Positions 36,193 through 48,400 of a DNA stretch of 64,000 nucleotides are shown here, piece after piece. The stretch's first letter is position 1, and the number at the start of each line of letters is the position of its first letter. The DNA is from Brachionus koreanus. Its lineage: Eukaryota > Rotifera > Eurotatoria > Ploima > Brachionidae. The stretch lies in NCBI GenBank assembly GCA_016987375.1, contig PJRA01000048.1, positions 2,799,917-2,863,916 of the forward strand. Direction: 5' to 3'. Below the pieces are notes generated by a model. That model was not told the origin of the DNA, did not search any database, and was given only the letters and a program-made list of their open reading frames with translations. The translations under genes were made by a program, and so were the position numbers.

Positions 36193-39100
36193 ATGATAAG
36201 TTATTAGCGCTTCAAATCAAATTGAAATGAAAGTATATTTATTTGAAGTTTTTGTCAAAAAGCATTTTTATTACATTTTTAATTTATTTAAAGATTTTGA
36301 ATGTTTTTGTACAATTTTTTGAAAAGTTTATTATTTTATTTTAAAATGTTGAAATTTGAATAAAATTTTGATAAGACACGTCTTACTAAAAGATTAAAAA
36401 TACATTAGTCTACAAATTAGCTTAATAAATAATAAAATATATGTTCTATATATACTCGTTAAAATCATATTTTCAGTTCGAGTTAAAATTTTTCTAAATA
36501 ATTTAAATGGTAATACCTTGACAAAAAAGCCAAACCTAATTAGCAATTGATGCAATCAATATTTGCGTAATAAAAATTTTCAAAATCATCGATATAAAAA
36601 AGCATAGTATTAAGCTTTTATTATATTTTAAAATTAAAATTTAATTATTTTAGTTTAAAAAGAAAAGCTTGTTAATTATTACATTTCCTTATTCAAATAT
36701 TTTTAAGACTTAGTTTATACGAGTTTCCTTTTTAAAAATATTAAATTTAGATTGTCATTTTTAATTGAATTAATCATTGAAATTAAATTTTTTATGTTTT
36801 TAACTTCTTTTTTTTTATTTTAAATTTTGATTTTATTTTTTTAAATCGAAAAATTATTTTTAAGTTTATTGAATTTTATAATGTTCGCGTCCAAGTATTG
36901 ACCAATATTTTGAAATTGAAGGATTTAACTTTTACAGAATTAAATTAAAATTTTATTGAATTGTAATTTATACAATCTTGTGAAGTTTTTGTAAGAATAA
37001 TCTTTCTGTTATATTTCTTCACTGAAATTTTACTCAAAATTCAAGAATTAATTATTAATTAAAATAATTTAACAATAATTGAATTCAATTATTAATTAAA
37101 ACATGTTTCAGCTAACTATCAAGAGAATGAAATGAAAGATTAATGAGAAATAGACTAAATTAAATAAAACAAGTTTTAAATTTCTTTTTTTTCCTTGCAT
37201 TGATTTCATAAAAATTTGGACCGAATTTTCATTAATTGCAGTTGTTGATTACTTAATAATTTTCTTAATTTGAATATTTGATCAAGTTTTTTTTTTCAAT
37301 TTAGATATTCCTGATAAGAGAATTTAACACTTAACTAAGTTACTACTATAAGTTTTATAGTCATGACACAATTAGAAAATTCAATATAATTCAATATAAT
37401 TGAATGAAATTTTCCTTAAAAGAAAATTTGCATGATGTCGTATCACTTGAACTAAAGATGCTTTTAGCACAATAACTTTAGAAGTAATTATTGAATTTTG
37501 TAATTAGCATTCGCAGCTTTATCAAAAGTTTTTGATGCTAATTTAATAAAATTATATATATTTTTTATATAATCTAAAGGCTTATTTTTTTTTAAATTTG
37601 TACTTTTAAAATTCTGCTTTTTTTTCTTTCAAGCATTTTCTTGGATTTTTATTCAATTCACAAATTTAATTAAATTAAATTTTTTAAATGTGATTTCAGA
37701 TAAAAAGACCAACAAAGTTACTTAAAGATTTGCTCGACACGCAGTCTACTGTAGCTCTTATCCTTATCATTTTTACTTTAATTATTAATTTACTTTTATT
37801 TCAGAAATTACTAAAAGCAATTTCTTTTTTTTCAGGCGGCTGAAAGGAAGAACTAAGATCCATTCCAAACTGTCCGGGTCTAAACCCAAACTATATTTTT
37901 AAATAAAATAAAATAAATATATTTCTTTTCATTATGTTGTATCACTTGAACTAAAGAAAAATTGATGAAATTAAATTAATTGAACTTGGTAAACTTGTTG
38001 TAATTTTCAAACAAAAGACTAATAAATGTAAATAAGAAACGTTTTGTTTAATGTCAGTCTAAAATATTTTTTAAAAAAGATTGTAGGTCTTAGATTAAAA
38101 TAAAAATTTAGGAAAAAGGATTTAATTTGTAAATATATTAAGAATATTATAATGAAAACTATAATTGAATCAGAAAAACATAAACTGATTAGGGAAATAT
38201 TTAAGTTTACCGTTGTTTTTTAATCTTATTTTCGACTCAATCATATTTTTGTAATAGTAAAAGCCGTTTTTAAACCTGTTAGATTTTTTTAATCTATTAA
38301 AAATTGAAGTGAATCCAGAGTTAAAAAAATCCATGTTAATTTCTTATATCAAAATTGCGATTGCTTAAATATTTTATTAATAACTTTTTTATCGAAATAT
38401 TTCAAGATATTTATTCAATTTTTGAAAATTTTTAATTAAATCAACTTTTCAAACGATGAACTATAGTGTGATAGAGATATTTAGATCTTTTGACACTTAT
38501 TGTTATTTTTAAAATGTCATTTATTATATAATTAGACAAAATTTATAATTTTTTTGATGTGTTATTTTTTAATTCAAATAATAAATTTAATATTCAAGAG
38601 TGAAAGTAGCTTTATTTAAACTAATTGATTAAATAAAATTTACAAAAATAAAAATTTTGTCTGACTGATTATCTAATTGTTTTTAAATACAGCTTTTTTG
38701 CATCTGATTCAATAGAAGATATTCAGATTAGTTTTACGACTAATGTTTAAGTTAGTTTTTATCTAGTTTCCAAGCAACTCGATAATATGATGAATCAACC
38801 ACAGATATTTTCTTTTTTTATTATTTAAAAAAATTAAAATAGTTAATCAAATTTTTATTATCTAAATGTTGATCCTTAATGGTTTGATCAGAAATTTATT
38901 GTTTGAATTTTATCTTGAACATAAAAATAAGTGATAAATCTATTTTTAATTTGATAAATAAAATCACCTTTTTAATCAAGATTTGGAGTTAATTTACTAT
39001 TAAATGATGATATTTTTTTATTAGAAAAAAATGAGAGAAAATTTAATTATAATTTTTTAGTTTAAATTAGAGTTGGGAATATTCAGCAGCGGCCACTGGA

Positions 39101-39700
39101 CTGAACGTAGTATGCTCTGAAGGATTTAATGACTGCAATGGAAAAATTTTTTACTTTTTTGCCAGCTTCAATTTTTTTTAATTGATGATGCCCAACGCTT
39201 TTTTAAATTTGAATTCGTTTAGATTCTATTTAACAGATAAATTTATATCGAGACTATTCCTGAGAGGTGTTTTTAGTGTAATTTAAACTAGAAGAGTCGT
39301 TTTAGGTAATTTTCTAAATTGAAAGATGACTTATCAGGTGATTGAAAAAAAAAAAACAAAGCAATTAAATTTTTAAATAGATATCCGTTTTCAAACAAAA
39401 TTTCAAAAGAGTCTAAGTGATTTAAATATTTTTGAGTAGGTTTTCAAATTCCGTAATTTTTATATTTTAGATACGAAATGGATACCAATAGTATCTAAAA
39501 TCAATTAAAAGGTATGAGAAATATATAAAAATTAAAAAATATTCTTTCGATCAAAGCAATTTCTGTGAATTGTAAAAATTAAAAAGCAAATAATAGCCTG
39601 TTAAGAAATTGATTTTATTAAAATGAGTATTTTATTTTATTCGAATCAAAACTAGTGAGAAATCTCAAGTATTTATTTTTATTTTAAAAAAAAATTTAAA
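36193..39700. other. Gene-poor AT-rich stretch
   Basis: About 3.5 kb with no confident gene. A possible exon pair at 37700-37856 (plus) is discussed under findings. The string GTATCACTTGAACTAAAG occurs at 37439 and again at 37938, a small dispersed duplication. No RNA gene is recognised. Confidence 0.4.
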
Positions 39701-40230
39701 TTATCTTAAAGACAAATCAATTTGTTCATTTTCAACAGTGTAAATGTTTTCTTTGGGGCTTTGAACAGTCGGGTTGTTCGCTAATCCTTTCGAGAAATTA
39801 ATTTCTTTTTGATTTATACTAAATTAAAATTTTTACCATATTTATTTCTTATTTCATTATGTCGTTGATTTAATTCTTCCCTCCTAAAAGATTTTTATAA
39901 TAATTTTTAAACGAATTTGAGTAGAGTTTACCTTTTTTGCTGCTGAGTTTCCAATTCCCGTTTTCGCTTGTTAAATTTTGTATCCATTCGTCTTACACTT
40001 AAAAAAATTACATAGCAATAAAAAAACAGTTAAGCAGTTAAGTGATAAAAAAATTACCTTCTCTTTAGACAAGAACGTTCTGCTTTTCGACAGCAGCAAT
40101 ATATTATAATTATGATTACTATGACCACAAAGGCAACTGCTCCGATTGTTACACCAATGATAACTCCTTGATTAGTAGCAGTGTTGGTTATTTTATCAAC
40201 TAATGACTCTTTAGTAGATTGGTCAGACAT
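39701..40230 (-). CDS. Small single-pass membrane protein with PTTG1IP-like cytoplasmic tail
   Basis: Four small exons (40058-40230, 39932-39997, 39837-39883, 39701-39804) join in phase to 129 aa. The protein starts MSDQSTKESLVDK without a signal peptide. A strong membrane segment (GVTIGAVAFVVIVIIIIIY, about residues 26-44) is followed at once by CCCRK, a likely palmitoylation site. A charged helical tail contains REELNQRHNEIRNKYEI. That tail closely resembles the end of PTTG1IP (pituitary tumor-transforming gene 1 interacting protein), which has a Cys cluster after its membrane span and ends in a TRHDEIRKKYGL-like helix. Unlike PTTG1IP, this protein has no Cys-rich extracellular domain, so an upstream exon may be missing or the domain was lost. 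The last intron is only 32 nt. The gene stands alone in a gene-poor region. Confidence 0.7.
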
Positions 40231-43200
40231 TGAAACTTATGAGATTTTTAAAAGAAAAAATTGAATCTATTTATGGCTCTAAAGAGCATAATAATTTTAA
40301 TGTTGAAAAATTCGTTTTAAATTTAGCCTAAAATGGCATTTGTTTATGTATCTAATTAAAAAGTTTAGATGTTTCTATAATAATTTATTTAACATTTTGT
40401 TTTAATCAATAGAAATTTTCGTCAGAAATTCTTTTTTTTATTGATGAATCATACGCGTCGAAAAAAATCTGAGAAATATTTTTTTGGTAAAATAAGAAAT
40501 TTTCAATATTTTAATTTTGAAAATAATTTACCTTGAGAAAAATCAACAAAACAAAGTATGTAAAAGCATAATTTAAAATTTTATTATTAAAATTATAAAT
40601 TTTATAGGCCTGATTTTATGTAACTAATTATATTATGACTCATTTAAAGTCATCTTTCTTAATAAAAAATTTTAAGACAAAATGATCTTTTTAAAATTAT
40701 TTATAAAATAAAAAATCAATCATTTAAAACTAAAAGGTTGGAATAGTTTTAAGAAAATAATCAATGCTTTAATTAAAAAGATGTTATAATTTTTTTAAAT
40801 TTAAAAATTGAATATAATAAATTCGGTTGATATTGAAATAATGGCAGAGTATTGCTTTATAGAAAAAAAATTATATCAAAAATTTGAATAGGAACTTTTA
40901 ATTTTAATTTTTTTTCCACTAAAAATATTTAATTTAAATATTTCAGAAAGAAATTTAAAATTTTCAATATTGATCATTCAAAAATTTACAACAATTTAAA
41001 CTATAGCTTTATTCATAAACAATCGTTTTAATTTGAGAAAATAAGTTTTTTTTTAATGAATTTTTTTAATTTAAAAATTTTAAATTTTAAAAATTCGACA
41101 TTGTTTTGCTATTTTATAATTGATCAATTTAAAAATCTGATTTTTTTTACTTTTCGAAAAAATTTATTAAATTAAGCTTTCTTTTTATTTTAATGAAAGT
41201 TTTCTTGTTAAATATTATTAAAAATAACTTTTCAATTTTTCATTAAAAAGAATTTTCATTTTTTTATTTCCAATAAATATTTTTTCTAATATTATTCTAT
41301 TAAGTAATTTGTTCCCATTGAAAATTGTCTGTAGAACATATTTTTTAGATCATACATTTATGGTTATCAGTTATAAAATTGATTAAAAAGTTATGCTTTC
41401 TTTAATCATTTTTTAATTAATTAATGCAAAGCAAGTAAAATAATGTGTAGGAAAATTTTAAATTTTACAAATAGCGTTATTTTTAGGAAACTAACACTCA
41501 ATTTTATAATTGATTATATATTTAAAATCTTCTTTAAAAAATCAAATATTTAAATGACTAACTAAAAAAAATTTTAATCATACTTTTTAACTTTTAAGTA
41601 ATTAATTTTTATTTAGTACGCATATATTTAAATCGTATTCATAAGAGATTTTTAAATTGATTTGATCATTATCAAAAAAAAACAAATGAAAAACAGAAAT
41701 TTGACTATCAAAGAGACTTTTTTAAAACGATATTATTTTAGTAAATCTGAAACCTTTTAGTTCCTGTTTTCTACTTAATTTAAATTTAAATATTTATCTA
41801 GTCTTTTAACTTCCCTCCTAGCTTTAATTATTAGTTTTCGAAAAAAAAACTAAAAGCTTTATATATAAATAAAATTCATACTTTGAAAATTCTAAATTTA
41901 TTTCTATTTAAAAAAAGGGAAATTTTTGCTTCTTTTTTTTTTTAGTTGGTTTCTTTAATTAAAAAATCTTTTAATCACCATAAAAAGAAATTCAGCTAAA
42001 ATTGTACATTTAAATATTTTAATAACTGGATATATTTTAGTCAAAAATTTAATTTTTAATTAGGTTAGTTTCATTAAAAAAAAATTCAATTTTTTGGAAT
42101 ATTTTTTGGGTAGCCAGAAATTGTCGTTTAAGTTTAAAAAAATGCACCCTAAAATTCTAATGTATTTTTCAATCCTTAAGTTTTATTTTATTTAATGGTT
42201 TTTATTAAAGCCTCGTTTTTATTTGAAAATATTGAATTAAATTTTTTCAAATATTTAGCTGATGGGTTTAGTATTCGTGAGAAAAACAAATTCAAGAAAT
42301 TAAATATATTAAATTATTTTGAACGAGCTTAAAATCAGTATTCAGTAAGTCCTGGTTTAGAAAAAGCTTTTATTTTTTTTTGTCTTTCAAACTAAATTAA
42401 AGTTCTAAATTCGATTTTTAAACTTGATTTACCCGCAATGCTTTTCGTTAAATAAATGCCTTGTCATATTTCAATCAACCAGTTTAATTAGATAATTAAA
42501 TTTAAAATTTCAACTAAGTTATTTTGCTTTAAAATTGATTGATTTTAATAAAAGTTTTATTGATTGAGAATGACGAAATTAAAAATACAAATGAAATAAA
42601 AATTTTTTTTTTAAATATTTTGATAAAAATTTGCAAATATTTCAGCTTTAATCATAAAAATCCAATAGTGTCATCATTTAGCTTTGATTTCCATAGCTTT
42701 TATTTGAAATTAAATTAGTTGTGCAATAAAATAGCGCTATTTATTTTAGTCAAGTATAATAAAACGTCATTCAATTTTTATTTTTTCAAAATCAATAAAG
42801 CTTTAAACCAATCTATATCTGAGTTTTGGATAAAAAGTAATTATATGTTTTTAATAAAAAAAAATTGATGATGCTAATTATGAGGGGGACATTTATTTAT
42901 TTTTTCATTTGTATAAAATAGTTGTGCGTTTTGTTTTAGTTAGCAAATTTGATAAATCTTTGAAAGGAAAAGGTGTTTTGAGGGCTGATTAGGAAGTTAA
43001 ATCCAACACTTATTCCGCTCTTAAGTGCACTTTATTTTTAAGTATTATCAAATTTTAGACACCGTAACGCCCAATTTGCAACTCATTCCATTCATTTCTA
43101 TTGCACAACACATATTTTAAACAAAAAAATACACGGAAATTTTTAATTTTTTTAGTCAGATAGTAATTTGATTTTTACTAATAGGAAATTTAAATGGATT

Positions 43201-43522
43201 TATAAAGTTTCGCAAGCATCAATTTTTTTAAATTATTATTTTTTGTTGAAAAGAACCAAATTAGAAATTCATCAATTTTCACAATTTTAAAATGCCAAGG
43301 CGGTTTATTATTCTTTCTTCATTTTTATTTCTACTTTTATTCTATTTGCTAATTTAAAAACTGTAATGTAATTAACTTTTCAAGTATTTGATATTTTTCA
43401 AAATGATTGGAATTGTTCCGTAAAAAAAGACAGCTAATTTCACTATTTATATAGAACGAATTTTTAAATTTTCTTTCAGATTTAAAATTTAGATAAAAAT
43501 TAATCAATAGCAATTTTTCAAG
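40231..43522. other. Gene-poor AT-rich stretch
   Basis: About 3.3 kb with no supported gene. The last few hundred bases should hold the promoter of the MTYRY-amide precursor. A TATA-like TTTATATAGA lies about 70-80 nt before its ATG (around 43446). The short hydrophobic ORF at about 43292 is judged a T-tract artefact. Confidence 0.4.
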
Positions 43523-43972
43523 ATGAAATACATTTATTGTTTGGTATTCTTTATCTCAATAACAATTGCCATAAATTTTGTTAAAGCAGATGAAGTAAAC
43601 CAAGTACCCAAAGATGTTGAAGAAACTGTAAGCCTATACAAAAAACTGGATTTTTTTCTTAATTTTTTTATTTAGGAGAGATTAAAAGATGAAATCAAAG
43701 AAAGAATTTTAGCCTTGTTGGTAGGAGAAGGCTCGGACTCCGCTTCTTTGGAAGAGAATGATAACAATTTAGACAAAAGAATGACTTACAGATATGGAAA
43801 ACGAATGACTTACAGATATGGTAAGCGAAGTGCCATGCCATATAGATTTGGTAAAAGGGGTTACAAGTATGAAGATGATCAATTAGAAGACTTATTAAGA
43901 TTTTACAAAAATTGGGAGCCTAAACCCAAAAGAATGACCTACCGTTATGGACGAAGTGTTGATAAACAATAA
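43523..43972 (+). CDS. Neuropeptide precursor yielding MTYRY-amide and SAMPYRF-amide
   Basis: Two exons (43523-43627, 43676-43972) encode 133 aa. Exon 1 is the signal peptide (MKYIYCLVFFISITIAINFVKA) and the start of an acidic spacer; exon 2 holds the peptides. Two tandem MTYRYGKR units are followed by SAMPYRFGKR. After a spacer (GYKYEDDQLEDLLRFYKNW) comes a third copy, KRMTYRYGR. Dibasic sites flank each unit and Gly donates the amide, so the products are three MTYRY-amides and one SAMPYRF-amide. Known: peptides ending in RY-amide or RF-amide usually signal through G-protein-coupled receptors in neurons or muscle. I cannot place the family among NPF/sNPF, RYamide or FLP groups. Copies one and two are near-identical in DNA, showing recent tandem duplication. 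Confidence 0.88.
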
Positions 43973-45429
43973 AGCACTTAGTTCCTCAATGAAAATTAAT
44001 TCGTTCAGATTTTTTTGGTCATTTTTTTAATTTGATTTTTTTAAACTAATTGTTTTTTTTTTCATAATAATTAATTTTAAAATTGTCGTTTATTTTTATC
44101 TTATAGAAAACGTATTTAAGTTAAACTTTAATTCAATCGGTTTTTAAATAAATAGTTAATTTCAATAAAATCTGATTCTGAGATTATTTTAACTTTATTA
44201 GTATATAATTTCATCAAATAAAGAAAGTTCAGTTTCTTTATTATAAAAATATCTTAGTCTAAAAAAGTGACTCAAATAAAAGAAATTTATCCATTATTTT
44301 TCTTCTTTTGGAAACAAGAAAACACATGTTTTTACATTGCAAACGCAAACGACTTGTGATTTTTTTGAAACCAGTCTTCAACATTTTTTTGAGAAAAGCA
44401 ACTCAAATAAAGGGAAATTTCTGACTCAAATACTAGCAAGTTTCTTCTATTTATGGTTATTTGTTTTAATGAAATACGGTAATAGAAATTCTAATATTTT
44501 TAATTATAAATTTGCTTGATTTTTTTTTTTTTTTGTTAATAGTTATCGATTATAATTTACTAGGGAAATTAAAAAAAAAAATAAATTAAAATCTTGAAAA
44601 ATCGCTATTTTTCCGTAAAAAAATTGTTTTTGATTACGGTGATTTTGCTATCATAGCAACTAAATTTCCTAAAACTAAAATGTTTATTGATGATATAAAT
44701 TGACTGTTGATTTAGAAGGCTCTTTCAACAAATAAAACAAAGCTATTTTTGGCTTGAAATCTCATTTGCAAAATTATAAGTTGAGCCGCAATGAATTTAA
44801 ATTAAAATGCCTGGAAACAATTTTTAAAAGGCAATTTTGTATTTTTGTAATCGAATCGATTATATGTCTAGCTATTTTTTGATTTAAAAATAAATCTAAT
44901 TAAAGCTGATTTTTTTAAATCTGTCTGTATTAAAAAATTTAAAGGAAGATTGATTGATTTAGAAATCTGATGAATTTTCAGTTATTTTCTAATAATTAAA
45001 TAATACATAAAATTTAATTATCTTCAGTAAAGAAAAACTAAAAAATCGGGCAATTTTCTTTTGGACAAAACTAGCTCATTAATTTTTGAGTTGATTTTTC
45101 CAATCCAGCTAATTCAAATGAACTCTCTTCAAAATTTATTCAATTAAAATTTTTTCCACTCCTGATACTTTTGTTCGATATTGGCGCATGCATTTAAAGA
45201 CTTCTCGCTCATCTTAAAGCATTCTTAAATTATACCACATTTCTACCGAGACATTTTTTCAATCAATAATTAAATAGGGTATCAAGTTTTTAATTGAAAA
45301 TTTTCGTCATTGAATTATTTATTTGGTATAATTAAAATAAACTAAATTGTTATGATACCAAATTAAAATTTTTCTCTTAAAATTAGAAATTTAAACAAAA
45401 AAAACTAAAAAAATAAATTAGTTTTTTAT
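43973..45429. other. Intergenic stretch, no gene seen
   Basis: AT-rich spacer of 1.46 kb between the peptide gene (plus) and the 3' end of the kinesin (minus). AATAAA strings occur on both sides. The 60-codon frame at 44337-44519 shows no support. Confidence 0.5.
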
Positions 45430-48400
45430 TTAATCTTTGTCATTCATTTTATTGACTAATTCATACAATTTGTTCATTATCTCCGGATTATTTGACAGAA
45501 TGCATTCTCTCACATAGTCAACTCGAATTTTTTTTTTCTTTTTCTTTTCAGCGAAATCCAGCAAAGTTTCCAAATTTTTCTGATATAAACAAAAAAAAAA
45601 TATTTTTTTTCACACAAAATTCTAAAAACCTACAAGCTTATTTTTAGTTCTATCTAAATCCAAGTGAAGTCTGTTAACTTCCTTTAAAAAAATTAATAAG
45701 CCTTAACACGAAATATCAAAATTACTTCACGAAGCTTTTCAACTGAATTTATTTTCTCCTTCTTTTCTTTTTCAAACCATTGTCTTGTTGTCATCTTATT
45801 TGAATCATTTGTTGAGCTCATTTGAACACCATGTACTTGTATAAATAAAGGAAAAGTCGAAAAGTATTTTATGGTCTAAAATTTAAATTTTTTTAACAAA
45901 AAATTAATAACTTAAAGCTTAAATTACTTTCGAATCAACTTTTGGATATGAAACAATCCTTTGATGAGAAATATTGGGGTTATTCGTGTCACCTCCAGCA
46001 TCAGTTATTGCAAATTGCTCTTCTCCAAAACATTTATATTGACAAAAAATTTTCTAATCAAAAATTCAATATGTATTTTGACTTTATTTCGATTAATTAC
46101 TTTATATCGTGTTGATAAGCATTTTATGTTGTTGATGCGAACTAAAAAATACAGTTCTTGCAAACTTTTTTCAGGGTTTTGAATGATAGACTCTTGAATA
46201 TTCTCGTATATGATACCCTGCTTGTCACAGGGTAACAATTCTACATGCAAATTTCCAACTAACTTTTTGGAATAATCAAAAACTTTTGGGTTGTCATTTA
46301 AAGGAACCTTTTAAAATAAAGTTTTGAAGTTTATTTTAATTTTATAAGTGCCAATTACTCTATGCAAAACACATTTTGGCTCTACAAGACCTACTCCTAC
46401 CATAATTGGTGTATCAGGTGCATCAACAAAAGGATCGTAATCCTTATAACACTTTTTAATATTTTCATATATTTAATGAAAAAAATACTTTGTAATTTGG
46501 ATTATTGATCTAATAAATAAAAAATTTTAATTTTTTTTTCAATTTAATCAGGTTTTTTACTTTTCCATCTTCTTTAAAATCAAGATAGTAGTCGGACATT
46601 AGCGCTTTTCTATCCAAAAACTTATCCGAATTCCAAATCCATTCTAAAGTTGTTCCAAATTTTTTAACCAATATCACCGGCTAAGTAAAAAATTTACAAA
46701 AAATCAAAGTTATTTTAAATTTTATCACATTAAAATCGGAGTTAATATTCTTTTTTTCATAAATAATTTAGAATAAAACCAAAATTAGCTAAAAAACGAA
46801 CTAAGATCTTTTATTTTGATCACATAAAATAATTTTTTTAAGTTCTTATGTTATAAATGGTTCTGTAAACAGTACAATGTTGTACAAGTTTGTACAAACG
46901 AATTCTAAATCCTGCAAATTCTCTTCATTTCTCTGCAAAATGCACATCATTAAAAAAACATTAGATAAAATTTGCACTAAATTTCACAGTTTTTGCAGAG
47001 CTTAGAATTCGTTTGTACAAACTTGTACAACATTGTACTGTTTACAGAACCATTTTTGCACAACTAGAAAAATAATTATTTAGCTTTTCCTTTTTGTACT
47101 GTAATTTTTGTACTAAGATTTCACATTGCCCAGTTTTGTAGAATTTTGGCACAGATCCTTTCTTAGCGTGCTGTGTAGTTTATGGTCTAATAGATACGTT
47201 CAGGAAATTAGTTAAGCTTGGCTTGGCCGAATAAATGTGTTAAATATAAAACAATTATTTTCCAAATAACAAAAATTATTTTTTCTTAGATAATTAATTT
47301 ATGGAAAAAAATAAAAAATTTGTGTCATACGAGCTATATTTCTCTTAAAGTTTTTATATTAACTCTAAAAGTTAATAATTAATATTTAAAAAATAAATTT
47401 TATAATTTACATTTAAAAGATGTTAAAATTTTTCTTGTCATTTAAAATAAATATTTTTCAATATTTGTAATAATGAGCGAAAAGCATTCAACATTATACT
47501 AGTTTGTAAATAAACCCTATTTTAAGTCATTGACGCGAAAAAAAATAATTTATTCTGATTCAACCGATAATTAAGTAAAATTTTTTTCAAAAAAAAATAT
47601 GGATTACTTTTGGCTTTGAATGCGGATCGCCCAAAACTATGGGATTTAAAATCATCAGGTCATATCTCATTTTTTTGTCCATTAAAATTGACATTTGATT
47701 CGCTTCTTCAACCATTGGCATTAAATCAATTAGTTCGTTTAAACATTGAAGGTCATTAGGTTCTCGCCCATCAAATCCATCCGAAATTAAACCACTTTCT
47801 TGAGCTATTTCTTTTTGTATTTTTTCAACAGTTATAGTGGTCACTTGATTTAAAATAAGCTGTTCAGAGTCTTGGTCAAATTTTGTTGGATTAATAAACA
47901 AGTAGTATAATGATGCACCAAAGACCAAACGATCGAAATTATTTAATTTAAATTTTTCCTCATATTGTTTACCATTTTTCATTACTCGAGAGTTAAGATA
48001 TGGCTCGACAAAGAATTCACCGTTTTCCCAGCTAATTCCGGCATGTCGATCACTTACACCCAACCCATAAATTTGTATGTCAACATTTTCAGAAGTACCA
48101 ATAATTAGCAAACTTTTTCCTTCAGGAAACTCGAGTAAATGCTTCAAAGAACCAGTCAACATTGGATCAATGTTAATATTTGATAAATGTGGACATATTT
48201 TAGCTTTTTCGTTAATATCATGACTCTCCAACTCTTTAGCCTAAAAAATTTATTTTCGAATTTTTTTTTGCTTCAAGTTTTACTTTTTTCATTGCTTCAG
48301 CCAAACGCTGTTCATAGCTTTCTTTCAGTATTTCCATTTGTTTTTCACTGTCTTCTAGTTGACGTTTGATGCTTTCTTCCATCTCTCTTTTAGCTCGTTC

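Noticed and set aside
43292..43357. Short hydrophobic ORF (MPRRFIILSSFLFLLLF) before the MTYRY-amide gene
   Set aside because: T-tracts give Phe/Leu by chance; it ends before the real precursor and has no donor joining it.
44337..44519. 60-codon plus-strand frame
   Set aside because: No recognisable composition, no splice context and no neighbour support.
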